The notes: generated by a model not told the origin, from the sequence alone. A DNA stretch of 64,000 nt from Sphingobium psychrophilum (GCF_012927105.1 NZ_JABBFV010000009.1:1-64000); one strand, 5' to 3'; positions 44,283 to 54,595 are shown, numbered from the stretch's first letter. Program-made: numbers and translations.

Positions 44283-44668
44283 TGCCGATGGACGGCAACA
44301 GGGCATGGGCCGCTCGATTGGCACTTGGCCTCGCGATCGCCGTCATGCCGGCTGCGGTTCCCATCCAGGCTATGGCGCAGGCGCAAGCGGCGCCCACCAA
44401 GGCGCAACTGGACAGCGCGGCCTATGTGCTGCGCATCGTCACCAGCGCGCTTCAGTCGAACGAGATCGAAGCGCCGGTCAAGAGCGCGCTGTTCGATTGC
44501 CTCTATTCCAATTCGGTGTCCAAGGTCAGCGAGGCGACGGACAAGGTCATCGCCGCCAATGCCGGCAAGGTCGATCGGAAAGATCCGTCGCAGATGCTGG
44601 CCGTGATCGCCGGCGTATGCGGCTATCGCCCCGCCGCCCCGGCCGCCAAGCCCGCCCCGAAGAAATAA
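44279..44668 (+). CDS. Small secreted protein coupled to efp
   Basis: 129 residues with a signal peptide ending about residue 34 (AVPIQAMAQ). The mature part is helical, with [38 protein letters not shown] and [11 protein letters not shown], and ends in an Ala/Pro/Lys tail. Two cysteines could form a periplasmic disulfide. GTG 44279 overlaps the efp stop; ATG 44282 and 44288 are also possible starts. I do not recognise the family. Position between efp and suhB indicates co-transcription, not necessarily a shared function. Confidence 0.7.
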   Translation: MMPMDGNRAWAARLALGLAIAVMPAAVPIQAMAQAQAAPTKAQLDSAAYVLRIVTSALQSNEIEAPVKSALFDCLYSNSVSKVSEATDKVIAANAGKVDRKDPSQMLAVIAGVCGYRPAAPAAKPAPKK

Positions 44669-44707
44669 TCCAGCAGGCCGTCCCACCGGGGGCGGCGGAG
44701 AAACATT

Positions 44708-45523
44708 ATGGCATCGCATTCCGGCCTTCTCACCGTCATGGAGCGCGCCGCGCGCAAGGCGGGATCGAAACTCCGCCGAGACTTCGGCGAAGTCGAACAT
44801 CTTCAGGTGTCCCGCAAGGGACCTGCCGACTTCGTGTCCAAGGCCGATCATCAGGCGGAAAAAACGCTCGTCGAAGAATTGCAGAAGGCGCGTCCAGACT
44901 GGGGCTTCCTGCTGGAAGAAGGCGGCGTGATCGACGGCGATCCCACGAAGCCGCGCTGGATCATCGATCCGCTCGACGGCACCACCAACTTCCTGCACGG
45001 CATCCCGCACTTTGCCATCTCGATCGCGGTCGAAGAACCGCAATATGGCAGCGCCAAGCGCGAGATCACAACCGGCCTCATCTATCAGCCCGTCACCGAC
45101 GAGAGCTATTGGGCCGAAAAGAACCGGGGTGCCTGGCGGCATGACCAGCGTTTGCGAGTCTCGGCGCGGCGCGACCTGGCCGATTGCGTGATCGCGACCG
45201 GCATCCCGTTCATGGGCCATGGCGATATGGCCCAATGGACACGTGTCTATGGTGCAGTCGCCCCTTCCGTCGCGGGCATCCGGCGCTTCGGTGCCGCCTC
45301 GCTCGATCTCGCCCATGTCGCTTCGGGCCGCTATGACGGCTATTGGGAAAGCGGGCTTCAGCCCTGGGATGTCGCCGCTGGCCTGCTGCTGGTGCGGGAA
45401 GCGGGCGGTTTTGCGAGCGATTTCCGCGGTGGCGACCAGTCGATCGAGCGCAAGGAAGTGATCGCCGGCAACGATGCGATCCACAGCAAATTGCACAAGC
45501 TGGTGGCTGGCGCGCTGCGTTAA
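44708..45523 (+). CDS. suhB: Inositol monophosphatase family protein (SuhB-like)
   Basis: 271 residues. IDPLDGTTNFLHG near residue 84 is the metal-binding signature of inositol monophosphatases, the EE pair in FLLEEGG precedes it, and WDVAAGLLLVREAGG near residue 220 is the second signature. It hydrolyses inositol-1-phosphate or similar phosphates with Mg2+. SuhB proteins can also take part in transcription antitermination, which cannot be judged from sequence. It follows the small secreted protein by 39 bases and is last before a strong terminator. Confidence 0.93.
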   Translation: MASHSGLLTVMERAARKAGSKLRRDFGEVEHLQVSRKGPADFVSKADHQAEKTLVEELQKARPDWGFLLEEGGVIDGDPTKPRWIIDPLDGTTNFLHGIPHFAISIAVEEPQYGSAKREITTGLIYQPVTDESYWAEKNRGAWRHDQRLRVSARRDLADCVIATGIPFMGHGDMAQWTRVYGAVAPSVAGIRRFGAASLDLAHVASGRYDGYWESGLQPWDVAAGLLLVREAGGFASDFRGGDQSIERKEVIAGNDAIHSKLHKLVAGALR

Positions 45524-45533
45524 AGCCCGGTTA

Positions 45534-45563
45534 GGCCAAGCGCTTCAAGCGCTTGGCCTTTTT
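45534..45563 (+). terminator. Intrinsic terminator after suhB
   Basis: GGCCAAGCGC pairs perfectly with GCGCTTGGCC around a TTCAA loop and is followed directly by five T residues. It separates the efp-suhB unit from the nuo operon. Confidence 0.95.
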
Positions 45564-45652
45564 GCGATTCATTCTCAGGGCGTTGGCCCCTTGCTTCGCA
45601 TATGCAGCAGGCCTAAAGCGCCCCCAACAACCTTTTCGCCCAGGGGAATCCG

Positions 45653-46027
45653 TTGGTCGATCTTGCCCAATATCTGCCGATCCTGATCTTTCTCGGGGTC
45701 GCCTTGCTGCTCTCCGGCACCTTCGTCTTCCTGCCGATGCTGGTGGGCCGGCTGACCGGCGCACATAAGCCCGAACCGGCCAAGCTGTCCGAATATGAAT
45801 GCGGTTTCCCCGCGTTCGAAGAACCGCGCAGCCAGTTCGACGTCCGCTTCTATCTGGTCGCCATTCTCTTCATCATCTTTGATCTTGAAGCGGCGTTCCT
45901 GTTTCCGTGGGCGGTAAGCCTTGACCAGATCGGCTGGGCCGGCTGGGCAACGATGATGATCTTCATAGCGGAGCTGGTGCTCGGTCTCGTCTATGCGTGG
46001 AAGAAGGGAGCACTCGATTGGGAGTAG
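45653..46027 (+). CDS. nuoA: NADH-quinone oxidoreductase subunit A
   Basis: 124 residues and three transmembrane helices. [40 protein letters not shown] is condensed here as YECGF, the RSQFDVRFY loop and FDLEAAF, all invariant in NuoA. Small membrane subunit at the quinone-binding junction of complex I. The start is TTG at 45653 with AGGGGAA before it. First gene of the nuo operon; a promoter should lie in the 90 bases after the suhB terminator, but I could not assign it. Confidence 0.95.
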   Translation: MVDLAQYLPILIFLGVALLLSGTFVFLPMLVGRLTGAHKPEPAKLSEYECGFPAFEEPRSQFDVRFYLVAILFIIFDLEAAFLFPWAVSLDQIGWAGWATMMIFIAELVLGLVYAWKKGALDWE

Positions 46028-46572
46028 AACTCTATAACCCTGCGCCTGGCACCTTGCCTCCGCAGGGCACGCAGCCCGACCAGGATTTCTTCAATTCGCT
46101 CAACAGCGAAGTGAATGACAAAGGCTTCCTGGTCACCTCGACCGAGGACCTCTTCACTTGGGCGCGGACCGGTTCGTTGTGGTGGATGACATTCGGCCTG
46201 GCCTGCTGCGCGGTCGAGATGATCCACGTCAACATGCCGCGTTACGACATGGAGCGTTTCGGCGCCGCGCCGCGCGCGTCACCGCGCCAGTCGGACGTTA
46301 TGATCGTCGCGGGCACGCTGTGCAACAAGATGGCGCCGGCGTTGCGCAAGGTTTACGACCAGATGTCCAATCCGAAATATGTCATTTCGATGGGCAGCTG
46401 CGCGAACGGCGGCGGCTATTATCATTACAGCTATTCGGTAGTGCGTGGCTGTGACCGCATCGTGCCGGTCGACATCTATGTGCCGGGTTGCCCGCCGACC
46501 GCCGAAGCGCTTCTCTATGGCGTGATGCAGTTGCAGCGGAAAATCCGCCGTATCGGGACGATTGAGCGCTAA
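46018..46572 (+). CDS. nuoB: NADH-quinone oxidoreductase subunit B
   Basis: 184 residues. It binds the N2 iron-sulfur cluster, the last electron carrier before quinone: [10 protein letters not shown] supplies two adjacent cysteines, [10 protein letters not shown] the third and [11 protein letters not shown] the fourth. The start was set at TTG 46018 ([10 protein letters not shown]), which overlaps the nuoA end and has GAAGGGAG in front; an ATG at 45997 in the same frame would add seven residues inside nuoA. Confidence 0.95.
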   Translation: MGVELYNPAPGTLPPQGTQPDQDFFNSLNSEVNDKGFLVTSTEDLFTWARTGSLWWMTFGLACCAVEMIHVNMPRYDMERFGAAPRASPRQSDVMIVAGTLCNKMAPALRKVYDQMSNPKYVISMGSCANGGGYYHYSYSVVRGCDRIVPVDIYVPGCPPTAEALLYGVMQLQRKIRRIGTIER

Positions 46573-46573
46573 T

Positions 46574-47356
46574 ATGGGACATTCCGCACCCAGGATCGCG
46601 ACCATCGACGGGATTGTCGAGGAAATCGGCACTCTGCTGGGGTCGATGCTGATCGAAACCGTCGATCATGCTGACGAACTGACCTTCATCGTCGCGCGCG
46701 ACGGCCTGCCGCAGGCGTTGACGCTGTTGCGCGACCACGCGGAATATCAGCAGCTGATGGAGATCGCCGGCATCGACTATCCCGACCGCCCGGAGCGGTT
46801 CGAGGTCGCCTATCATCTGCTCAGCGTCACGCGGAATCATCGTATTCGCGTGAAGGTATCGACCGACGAAGACACGCCGGTCCCTACCGTCACGCACCTC
46901 TGGCCGGTCGCCGGCTGGCTGGAGCGCGAAGTGTTCGACATGTATGGCGTCGTCTTCGACGGCAATACCGACTTGCGCCGCATCCTGACTGACTATGGGT
47001 TCAAGGGGCATCCGCAGCGCAAAGACTTCCCACTGACCGGCTATGTCGAACTGCGCTATTCCGAGGAGGATAAGCGCGTCGTCTATGAACCGGTGAAACT
47101 GGCGCAGGACTTCCGCAGCTTTGACTTCATGAGCCCGTGGGAAGGCGCGCAATATGTGCTGCCCGGCGACGAAAAGGCTGTAGCGCCCGCCGCCCCGGCC
47201 GCGCCCACGCCCAAGACGACCGAAAAGAAGGCCGACACCGGCGCGGGCGAGGCTGCCAACAAAGCAGCCGAAACGAAGTCCGGTGACGCGCCGGCCAAGC
47301 CCGCTGCCGCGACCGACGAAGGTAAAGGTGCTGCCAAGCCCGAGGATAAAGCCTGA
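46574..47356 (+). CDS. nuoC: NADH-quinone oxidoreductase subunit C
   Basis: About 260 residues. The conserved region spans residues 30-190, with [23 protein letters not shown] as the 30-kDa subunit signature, [20 protein letters not shown] and a SPWE motif. After residue about 200 it carries a tail of roughly 60 residues made mostly of Ala, Pro, Lys, Glu and Thr, which most NuoC proteins lack. TTG 46562 could give four extra residues. The stop overlaps the nuoD ATG by one base. Confidence 0.94.
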   Translation: MGHSAPRIATIDGIVEEIGTLLGSMLIETVDHADELTFIVARDGLPQALTLLRDHAEYQQLMEIAGIDYPDRPERFEVAYHLLSVTRNHRIRVKVSTDEDTPVPTVTHLWPVAGWLEREVFDMYGVVFDGNTDLRRILTDYGFKGHPQRKDFPLTGYVELRYSEEDKRVVYEPVKLAQDFRSFDFMSPWEGAQYVLPGDEKAVAPAAPAAPTPKTTEKKADTGAGEAANKAAETKSGDAPAKPAAATDEGKGAAKPEDKA

Positions 47357-48591
47357 TGGCCGACTATCTCGACGAACTGGAACATCGCACGGACGCGGCC
47401 GACCCGTCTTATGGCGATACGGAAATCCAGAACTACACGATCAATTTTGGCCCGCAGCACCCTGCGGCGCATGGCGTTTTGCGTCTGGTTATGGAACTGG
47501 ATGGTGAAATCGTCGAACGCTGCGACCCGCATGTCGGCCTGCTGCATCGCGGCACCGAAAAGCTGATCGAATATAAGACCTATATGCAGGCGCTGCCCTA
47601 TTTCGATCGGCTGGACTATTGTTCGCCGCTCGGCATGGAGCATAGCTATGTGTTGGCGATCGAGAAGCTGCTGAACCTGGAAGTGCCACTGCGCGCGCAA
47701 TATCTGCGTGTGTTTTTCGCGGAACTGACCCGTATCTGCAATCATATGCTGAACCTGGGTTCGCATGTGATGGACGTCGGCGCGATGACGCCGAACCTAT
47801 GGCTGTTCGAAATCCGCGAGGATTGCCTCAACTTCTTCGAACGCGCTTCGGGCGCCCGTATGCACAGCGCCTATTTCCGTCCCGGTGGCGTGCATCAGGA
47901 TGTGCCTTTGAAGCTGCTGACCGACATCGCGGACTGGCTCGACGGTCGCCTGCCTCGCCTGTTCGAGGATGCGATCAGCCTGGTGGCTGACAACCGCATC
48001 TTCAAGCAGCGTAATGTCGACATCGCGGTCGTGTCGAAGGAAGACGCGCTGAAATGGGGCTTTTCCGGTCCCATGATCCGCGGGTCGGGTATCCCCTGGG
48101 ACATCCGCAAGTCGCAGCCCTATGACGTCTATGACCGTATGGAGTTCGACGTTCCCGTCGGCACCCAGTTCGACTGCTACGACCGGTTCATGGTTCGCGT
48201 CGAGGAAGTGCGGCAGTCGGCGCGTATCATGAAACAGTGCCTGAACGAGATGCCGGACGGCCCGATCGCCAGCTTCGACCGCAAGGTGGTGCCGCCCAAG
48301 CGCGGTGAAATGAAGCGATCGATGGAAGCGCTGATCCACCACTTCAAACTCTACACCGAGGGCTTCCATGTCCCCGCGGGTGAAGTCTATGTGGCGACCG
48401 AAAGCCCGAAAGGCGAATTCGGCGTCTATCTGGTCAGCGACGGATCCAACAAGCCCTATCGCTGCAAGATCCGCCCGACTGCCTTTTCGCATCTGCAAGC
48501 CATGGACTTCATGATGAAGGGCCACATGCTTGCCGATACAACCGCTGTACTGGGCGCGATGGACATCGTGTTCGGAGAATGTGACCGATAA
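47356..48591 (+). CDS. nuoD: NADH-quinone oxidoreductase subunit D
   Basis: 411 residues of the 49-kDa subunit, which with NuoB forms the quinone pocket. [16 protein letters not shown] near residue 27, HRGTEKLIE near 62, [13 protein letters not shown] and ending [10 protein letters not shown] are all invariant features. nuoC and nuoD are separate here, not fused. It overlaps nuoE by one base (TAATG). Confidence 0.97.
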   Translation: MADYLDELEHRTDAADPSYGDTEIQNYTINFGPQHPAAHGVLRLVMELDGEIVERCDPHVGLLHRGTEKLIEYKTYMQALPYFDRLDYCSPLGMEHSYVLAIEKLLNLEVPLRAQYLRVFFAELTRICNHMLNLGSHVMDVGAMTPNLWLFEIREDCLNFFERASGARMHSAYFRPGGVHQDVPLKLLTDIADWLDGRLPRLFEDAISLVADNRIFKQRNVDIAVVSKEDALKWGFSGPMIRGSGIPWDIRKSQPYDVYDRMEFDVPVGTQFDCYDRFMVRVEEVRQSARIMKQCLNEMPDGPIASFDRKVVPPKRGEMKRSMEALIHHFKLYTEGFHVPAGEVYVATESPKGEFGVYLVSDGSNKPYRCKIRPTAFSHLQAMDFMMKGHMLADTTAVLGAMDIVFGECDR

Positions 48592-49259
48592 TGGCTGACG
48601 CAGTTCATATCCCCGATGAGGCCGAAACCCGCGCGCGCTGGGGCGCGTTCGAGTGGACCGCCGAAAACGCCGAACAGGCCAAGACGGTCATCGCGCGCTA
48701 TCCCGCCGGTCGTCAGCAATCGGCGGTGATGCCGCTGCTTGACCTGGCCCAGCGGCAGGTCGCTGCGGAGACTCAGACCAATGGCTGGTTGCCAGTGCCG
48801 GTGATGGAATATATCGGGCGTCAGCTCGATATGCCGTACATGCGCGTTTATGAAGTCGCGACCTTCTACACCATGTACAACCTCGCGCCGGTCGGCCGCT
48901 ATCATGTGCAGGTGTGCGGCACGACGCCCTGCATGTTGCGCGGGTCGGACGATGTCTTTTCGGCCTGCAAGAATAAGGGCCTCGTCAAGGGCGGCACGAC
49001 CCCCGATGGTCTGTTCACGCTGAGCGAAGTCGAATGCCTCGGCGCCTGCGCCAATGCGCCGATGGTCCAGATCAACGATGATAATTTCGAAGATCTGACC
49101 TATGACAGCATGAGCGCGATTTTGGAGACGTTGGCCACCGGTGGCCAGCCCAAGATCGGCCCGCAGATCGACCGTCAGACCAGCGCGCCCGAAGGTGGCC
49201 CGACCACGCTCAAGGAGATGGTCAGCGAAAATCACGATTATCGGGGTTCGTGGGCGTGA
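48591..49259 (+). CDS. nuoE: NADH-quinone oxidoreductase subunit E
   Basis: 222 residues of the 24-kDa subunit. The thioredoxin-like [2Fe-2S] site uses CGTTPC near residue 105 and CLGAC near 145, four cysteines in the usual spacing. MPYMRVYEVATFYTMYNL is the conserved central helix. The C-terminal 50 residues extend beyond the core, as in other alphaproteobacteria. Its stop codon overlaps the GTG of a small membrane-protein gene. Confidence 0.96.
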   Translation: MADAVHIPDEAETRARWGAFEWTAENAEQAKTVIARYPAGRQQSAVMPLLDLAQRQVAAETQTNGWLPVPVMEYIGRQLDMPYMRVYEVATFYTMYNLAPVGRYHVQVCGTTPCMLRGSDDVFSACKNKGLVKGGTTPDGLFTLSEVECLGACANAPMVQINDDNFEDLTYDSMSAILETLATGGQPKIGPQIDRQTSAPEGGPTTLKEMVSENHDYRGSWA

Positions 49260-49405
49260 GCGCCCTGATCGCCATCATTTTGGGCCTGATCGTGTTCGTG
49301 ATCGCGCTCAAGATCATCGGCGCTGTGCTGGGTCTTGTCATCGGCCTTGCCCTTGCGTTGCTTGCCTATTTCGTGGCTGAAAAACTGATCGGAAAGGGCC
49401 GGTAA
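49256..49405 (+). CDS. 49-residue membrane protein between nuoE and nuoF
   Basis: GTG 49256 overlaps the nuoE stop in GTGA, and TAA 49403-49405 overlaps the nuoF ATG in TAATG, so the frame exactly fills the gap between two complex I genes. The product is two hydrophobic segments ([16 protein letters not shown] and [18 protein letters not shown]) with a short K-containing turn and a basic tail ending EKLIGKGR. No family is recognised. Precise coupling on both sides argues strongly that it is translated. It may be a complex I assembly factor or accessory subunit, but that is inference only. Confidence 0.82.
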   Translation: MSALIAIILGLIVFVIALKIIGAVLGLVIGLALALLAYFVAEKLIGKGR

Positions 49406-50748
49406 TGGCCGACGAAACCGCACCTCCCCCGCCGCCGCCCTTCGTAGGGCCGCTGTCCGATAAGGACCGCATCTTCACCAACGTCCATGGCTACCAGGAT
49501 TGGGGCATCGACGCGGCGATGAAGCGCGGCGATTGGGACAATACCAAGAAGCTGATGGAAATCGGCCAGGATGCTATCATCGATATCATCAAGGCGTCGA
49601 ACCTGCGCGGCCGTGGTGGCGCAGGCTTCCCGACCGGCATGAAGTGGAGCTTCATGCCCAAGGAAAGCAAGGACGGCCGTCCCAGCTTCCTGGTCATCAA
49701 CGCCGATGAATCCGAGCCAGGCAGCTGCAAGGACCGCGAAATCGTTCGCCACGATCCGCACAAGCTGATCGAAGGCGCGCTGATCGCCGGTTTCGCGATG
49801 CGCGCCCGCGCGGCTTACATCTACATTCGCGGCGAGTTCATCTACGAAGCGAAGGTTCTCTTCGCCGCGGTCGAGCAGGCCTATGAAAAGGGCTTCATCG
49901 GCAAGAATGCCTGCGGGTCGGGCTATGATTTCGACGTCTTCGTCCATCGCGGTGCGGGCGCCTATATCTGTGGCGAAGAAACCGCGCAGATCGAAAGCAT
50001 CGAGGGCAAGAAGGGCCAGCCCCGCCTGAAGCCGCCTTTCCCGGCGGGCGCAGGCCTTTATGGCTGCCCGACCACGGTGAATAACGTGGAATCGATTGCG
50101 GTCAGCCCGACGATCCTGCGGCGCGGCGCGGCCTGGTTCAACCGCTTCGGCCGCGAGAATAATCGCGGCACCAAACTGTTCCAGATCAGCGGCCATGTGA
50201 ACAAGCCCTGCGTCGTCGAGGAATCGATGTCGATCCCGTTCCGCGAACTGATCGACCGCCATTGCGGCGGTATAAGGGGCGGGTGGGACAATCTAATGGC
50301 GGTCATCCCCGGCGGCTCTTCGGTGCCATTGGTGCCGGCCCGTGAAATCATGGACGCGCCGATGGATTTCGATGGGTTGAAGGCGCTCGGCTCCGGCCTT
50401 GGCACCGCCGCCGTCATCGTCATGGACAAGTCGACCGACATCGTCCGCGCCATTTCGCGCCTCTCCTACTTCTACAAGCATGAGAGTTGCGGCCAGTGTA
50501 CGCCATGCCGCGAAGGCACGGGCTGGATGTGGCGGGTGATGGAACGGCTGCGTACCGGCGACGCTGACCTGTCCGAAATCGACATGCTGCATCAGGTGAC
50601 CAAGCAGGTCGAAGGCCACACCATCTGCGCGCTCGGCGACGCGGCGGCATGGCCGATCCAGGGGCTCATCAAGCATTTCCGCCCGGAAATCGAGCGCCGC
50701 ATAAATGAAAACAAGGGTAGCGCCCCCGTCATGGAGGCAGCGGAGTGA
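49405..50748 (+). CDS. nuoF: NADH-quinone oxidoreductase subunit F
   Basis: 447 residues, the 51-kDa NADH-binding subunit. [17 protein letters not shown] is the NADH/FMN loop, SYICGEE-type [19 protein letters not shown] the FMN site, and [12 protein letters not shown] with a later cysteine ([10 protein letters not shown]) the N3 cluster. Electrons enter complex I here. A proline-rich leader precedes the conserved domain. Its stop overlaps the GTG of the following secreted-protein gene. Confidence 0.97.
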   Translation: MADETAPPPPPPFVGPLSDKDRIFTNVHGYQDWGIDAAMKRGDWDNTKKLMEIGQDAIIDIIKASNLRGRGGAGFPTGMKWSFMPKESKDGRPSFLVINADESEPGSCKDREIVRHDPHKLIEGALIAGFAMRARAAYIYIRGEFIYEAKVLFAAVEQAYEKGFIGKNACGSGYDFDVFVHRGAGAYICGEETAQIESIEGKKGQPRLKPPFPAGAGLYGCPTTVNNVESIAVSPTILRRGAAWFNRFGRENNRGTKLFQISGHVNKPCVVEESMSIPFRELIDRHCGGIRGGWDNLMAVIPGGSSVPLVPAREIMDAPMDFDGLKALGSGLGTAAVIVMDKSTDIVRAISRLSYFYKHESCGQCTPCREGTGWMWRVMERLRTGDADLSEIDMLHQVTKQVEGHTICALGDAAAWPIQGLIKHFRPEIERRINENKGSAPVMEAAE

Positions 50749-51443
50749 TACTGCGGTTCGCTCTTCTAATATCCGCCGCTTTTGTTGCGGCACCGTCAGC
50801 ATTGGCGCAGGAAACGGGGACATTGATCCGTCATCGTGTGGCCCAAATGCCGGGTCGAGGTCCCGCGGCCGCGCGAGTGACCATGGAGGGATTTGCGGCT
50901 TGCGTCGTAGATCGCTCTCAAGGACGCGCGCGCAAATTCATCGATCTGCCGGTCGGTTCGCCAGAGTATAAATCTTTGCTCAAAAGCATGTTCGACCCTT
51001 CGGACGAGTGCATGGCGGATGGTCATTTGAAGCTTTCGGAAAACTTGCTGCGAGGAGGAATTTTCGTGGCGCTTTTCCAGCATGACTATAAGTCCAAGGC
51101 CATTGATGCATTTCCGGATGATTTGAATAGCGGTTATCTCCAATTATATGGCGATACCGTTCCTAGTGCGGCATATTCTGTGGTGGCGCTGGAACAATTT
51201 GGAGAATGTGTAGCGCGTGCCAATCCATCGCTTTCACGGTCGCTTGTGCTATCTTATCCAGCTTCTCGTCAGGAAAATGAAACCGTTCAGGCGTTGATGC
51301 CGAAACTCAGCGCCTGCATCCCCGATGGCGAGAAAATCGAACTGTCAAAGGCAACGGTGAAGGGTGCCATTGCTGAAGGATTGCTTCGTTTGACCCGCGC
51401 CGCCACGAAGAGCGAATTTGCTCGGACCGAGGTGCAAAAATGA
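50745..51443 (+). CDS. Secreted two-repeat cysteine protein between nuoF and nuoG
   Basis: 232 residues with a signal peptide ending about residue 22 (APSALAQ). The mature protein is an internal duplication. Repeat 1 begins [10 protein letters not shown] and repeat 2 [10 protein letters not shown]; each has C-x35-C with a following (M/I)xDG, a short LS segment and an R/K-G-(G/A)-I motif. Four cysteines therefore form two equal pairs, probably disulfides in the periplasm. GTG 50745 overlaps the nuoF stop in GTGA. The DNA is markedly more AT-rich than nuoF and nuoG (one 60-base stretch at 51121 is 42% GC). No known complex I subunit matches; it looks like an acquired gene. Confidence 0.82.
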   Translation: MILRFALLISAAFVAAPSALAQETGTLIRHRVAQMPGRGPAAARVTMEGFAACVVDRSQGRARKFIDLPVGSPEYKSLLKSMFDPSDECMADGHLKLSENLLRGGIFVALFQHDYKSKAIDAFPDDLNSGYLQLYGDTVPSAAYSVVALEQFGECVARANPSLSRSLVLSYPASRQENETVQALMPKLSACIPDGEKIELSKATVKGAIAEGLLRLTRAATKSEFARTEVQK

Positions 51444-51542
51444 ATCGGATCCGCCTTAATTTCGCCCCAGGCCACGCCGAGAGGGTCGATTGTCATAAAC
51501 GGGCGGCCAGGCCGCTCATCGCTTCCAAAAAGGGCAGCGCGA

Positions 51543-53549
51543 ATGCCTAAAGTCAAAGTTGACGGCGTAGAACTCGAAGTCCCGGCGGGCGCCACCGTCC
51601 TCCAGGCTTGCGAGATGGCGGGGAAGGAAATTCCGCGCTTTTGCTATCATGAACGGCTGTCTATCGCGGGCAATTGCCGCATGTGCCTGGTCGAAGTGAA
51701 GCCCGGACCGCCCAAGCCGCAGGCGTCGTGCGCGCTGCCCGCTGCCGAGGGGCAGGACATTCGCACCGACAGCGAAATGGTAAAGAAGGCGCGCGAAGGG
51801 GTGATGGAGTTCCTCCTCATCAACCATCCGCTTGATTGCCCGATTTGCGACCAGGGCGGCGAATGCGATTTGCAGGACCAGTCGGTCGCCTATGGCCGCG
51901 GCGCATCACGTTATGATGAGAATAAGCGCGCCGTAACCGAGAAATATATGGGACCGATCGTCAAAACGGTCATGACCCGCTGCATCCAGTGCACCCGCTG
52001 CGTGCGCTTTGCGGAAGAAGTCGCGGGCGTACCGGAAATCGGCGCAATCGGCCGTGGCGAGAATATGCAGATCACCACCTATCTCGAACATGCCGCGCAG
52101 AGCGAGCTGTCCGGCAATGTGGTCGACCTATGCCCCGTAGGTGCGCTGACTGCCAAGCCCTATGCGTTCGAAGCGCGTCCGTGGGAATTGAAGAAGACCC
52201 ACGCGATCGATGTGATGGACGCGCTCGGCACCAACATCCGCCTCGACAGCCGCGGCCGCCAAGTGCTGCGCGCCGTGCCACGCATCAATGACGACGTGAA
52301 CGAGGAATGGGCGTCGGACAAGACCCGGCACAATGTCGACGGTCTGGTCCGCAAGCGGCTCGACAAGCCCTATGTCCGCAAGGACGGTAAGCTGGCCCCC
52401 GCGACCTGGGCGGAAGCCTTTGCCGCCGTCGCCGCGGTCCAGCATGGCGGCAGCGTCGCGGCGATTGCCGGCGACCTGCTCGATTGCGAGACGATGTTCG
52501 CCGGCAAGGCGCTGGTCGAAAAGCTGGGCGGCACGATGCTGGAAGGCCGCCAGACCGGCCTGTCCTACGACGTGTCGAGCCTGTCGTCGGTGGTGTTCAA
52601 CACGCCGCTGGCCGATCTGGAAACCGCCGACGTCATCCTGCTGGTCGGCACCAATTTGCGCTGGGAAGCGCCTTTGGTGAACACGCGGCTGCGCAAGGCG
52701 ATCAAGAAGGGCGCGAAGGTCTTTGCGGTCGGGCCTGAGTTCGATCTGACCTACAATGTCGAGTGGCTGGGCAATGATGCGTCTTTGCTCGCCAAGCTGC
52801 CGGACGCGGTGGTCGAGGCGTTCGGCAAGGCTGTGCGTCCTGCGATGATCGTTGGTGGCGGGGTGCTGGCCAAGGACGGCGCGCATGGCGATACGCTGGC
52901 GCTGGTCGATACGCTTGGCCTCGTGAAGGATGGCTGGAACGGCTATAACGTCCTGCACTTTGCGGCGGCGCGTATGGGCGGGCTGATGCTGGGTTATGCG
53001 ACGCAGGGCGGCATCAAGGCGGTGGCGGCGGCCGCGCCCAAGCTGCTCCTTTCGCTGGGGGCGGACGAAGTCGATTATGCAGCCTTCTCCAACAGCTTCA
53101 AAGTCTATGTCGGCCATCATGGCGACAAGGGTGCGCACGCGGCGGATGTGATCCTGCCGGGCGCAAGCTATGCCGAAAAGGCGGGCACCTATGTCAACCT
53201 CGAAGGCCGGGTGCAGTTCGGCGAGAAGGCGGTGTTCGCGCCGGGCGATGCCCGCGAGGACTGGTCGATCCTGCGTGCGCTGTCCGAAGCGCTGGGCGCC
53301 AGGCTGCCTTTCGACAGTTTCGACGCGCTGCGCGTCGAAATGGTCAAGGCGGTGCCGGCGCTGGGCGTCGAAGGCTTGGCCGATTATGGCTGGTCGCTCC
53401 CGAAGCTCCCAACCGGAGCGACCGGTGAACTGGCGTCGCCGATCAAGGATTTCTACCTGACCAACGCCATCTGCCGCGCCAGCCCGACGATGCAGCAATG
53501 CTCGGCGGAACTGGTCCATGGTGAGAGCTTCGCGGAGGCCGCAGAGTGA
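51543..53549 (+). CDS. nuoG: NADH-quinone oxidoreductase subunit G
   Basis: 668 residues, the 75-kDa subunit. The N-terminal [2Fe-2S] site uses FCYHERLSIAGNCRMCLVE and a later QASC. HPLDCPICDQGGECDLQD and CIQCTRCVRF with DLCPVGALT hold the [4Fe-4S] clusters. The molybdopterin-oxidoreductase-like domain follows from about residue 220. 99 bases separate it from the inserted secreted-protein gene, and AAAAAGGGC serves as ribosome-binding site. Its stop overlaps the nuoH GTG in GTGA. Confidence 0.96.
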   Translation: MPKVKVDGVELEVPAGATVLQACEMAGKEIPRFCYHERLSIAGNCRMCLVEVKPGPPKPQASCALPAAEGQDIRTDSEMVKKAREGVMEFLLINHPLDCPICDQGGECDLQDQSVAYGRGASRYDENKRAVTEKYMGPIVKTVMTRCIQCTRCVRFAEEVAGVPEIGAIGRGENMQITTYLEHAAQSELSGNVVDLCPVGALTAKPYAFEARPWELKKTHAIDVMDALGTNIRLDSRGRQVLRAVPRINDDVNEEWASDKTRHNVDGLVRKRLDKPYVRKDGKLAPATWAEAFAAVAAVQHGGSVAAIAGDLLDCETMFAGKALVEKLGGTMLEGRQTGLSYDVSSLSSVVFNTPLADLETADVILLVGTNLRWEAPLVNTRLRKAIKKGAKVFAVGPEFDLTYNVEWLGNDASLLAKLPDAVVEAFGKAVRPAMIVGGGVLAKDGAHGDTLALVDTLGLVKDGWNGYNVLHFAAARMGGLMLGYATQGGIKAVAAAAPKLLLSLGADEVDYAAFSNSFKVYVGHHGDKGAHAADVILPGASYAEKAGTYVNLEGRVQFGEKAVFAPGDAREDWSILRALSEALGARLPFDSFDALRVEMVKAVPALGVEGLADYGWSLPKLPTGATGELASPIKDFYLTNAICRASPTMQQCSAELVHGESFAEAAE

Positions 53550-54595
53550 CCGCTTTCTTCCAAAATCTGGGTATGGGCTTCGAAGGCGCCTGGTTCCTGT
53601 CGACCATCATCGGCATCCTGGTGATCGCATTGCCGGTCATGCTGGCGGTTGCGATGCTGATCTATGCCGATCGCAAGATCTGGGCGGCGATGGCGCTGCG
53701 TCGCGGTCCCAACGTCGTTGGTCCCTTCGGCCTGCTCCAATCCTTCGCGGACGGCCTGAAGGTCTTTCTCCAGGAAACCATCGTCCCGTCGGCATCGAAC
53801 AAGGCGCTGTTCCTGATCGCGCCGATCATCACATTCACCGTGGCGCTAATCGCCTGGGCGGTTGTCCCGTTCCAGGTCGGCGTCGTGCTGGCCGACATCA
53901 ATGTTGGCTTGCTCTATATTCTCGCGATTTCCTCGCTGGGGGTTTACGGCATCGTACTGGCAGGTTGGGCGTCGAACTCGAAATATCCCTTCTATTCCGC
54001 GATCCGCGCATCTGCGCAGATGATCAGCTATGAAGTCTCAATCGGCTTCATCCTGATCTGCGTCGTGCTTTGGGCGAACAGCTTCAACCTGACGACCATC
54101 GTAGAAAGCCAGAAGGGCTATTATGGCTTCCTGAACGGCAACGGCTTCAACCCGCTGCTGTTCCCGATGGCGATCATGTTCCTGATTTCGTCCCTCGCGG
54201 AAACCGGCCGCGCGCCTTTCGACCTGACCGAAGCGGATTCGGAACTGGTGGCGGGTTACCAGACCGAATATTCGTCCATGGCCTTCGCGCTCTACTGGCT
54301 GGGCGAATATGCCAATGTCATCCTGATGTGCGCATTGAACGCGATCCTGTTCTGGGGCGGCTATCTTCCCCCGGTCGACTGGGCACCGCTCTATTATGTG
54401 CCGGGCATCCTGTGGCTGTTCGCCAAGATCCTGTTCTTCTTCTTCGTCTTTTCCTGGGTAAAGGCGACGGTGCCTCGCTACCGGTATGACCAGCTGATGC
54501 GGCTGGGCTGGAAGATTTTCCTGCCGACCTCGCTCTTCTTCGTCTTCCTGGTGTCGGGCTTCCTCATGCTGACGCGCTATGGAGGCGCACAATGA
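53546..54595 (+). CDS. nuoH: NADH-quinone oxidoreductase subunit H
   Basis: 349 residues and eight transmembrane helices. [31 protein letters not shown] is represented by the DRKIWA and [11 protein letters not shown] blocks near residue 40, and [27 protein letters not shown] by the ETGRAPFDL and ELVAGY blocks near residue 215. It links the quinone site to the proton-pumping arm. GTG 53546 overlaps the nuoG stop; ATGA couples it to nuoI. Confidence 0.97.
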   Translation: MTAFFQNLGMGFEGAWFLSTIIGILVIALPVMLAVAMLIYADRKIWAAMALRRGPNVVGPFGLLQSFADGLKVFLQETIVPSASNKALFLIAPIITFTVALIAWAVVPFQVGVVLADINVGLLYILAISSLGVYGIVLAGWASNSKYPFYSAIRASAQMISYEVSIGFILICVVLWANSFNLTTIVESQKGYYGFLNGNGFNPLLFPMAIMFLISSLAETGRAPFDLTEADSELVAGYQTEYSSMAFALYWLGEYANVILMCALNAILFWGGYLPPVDWAPLYYVPGILWLFAKILFFFFVFSWVKATVPRYRYDQLMRLGWKIFLPTSLFFVFLVSGFLMLTRYGGAQ

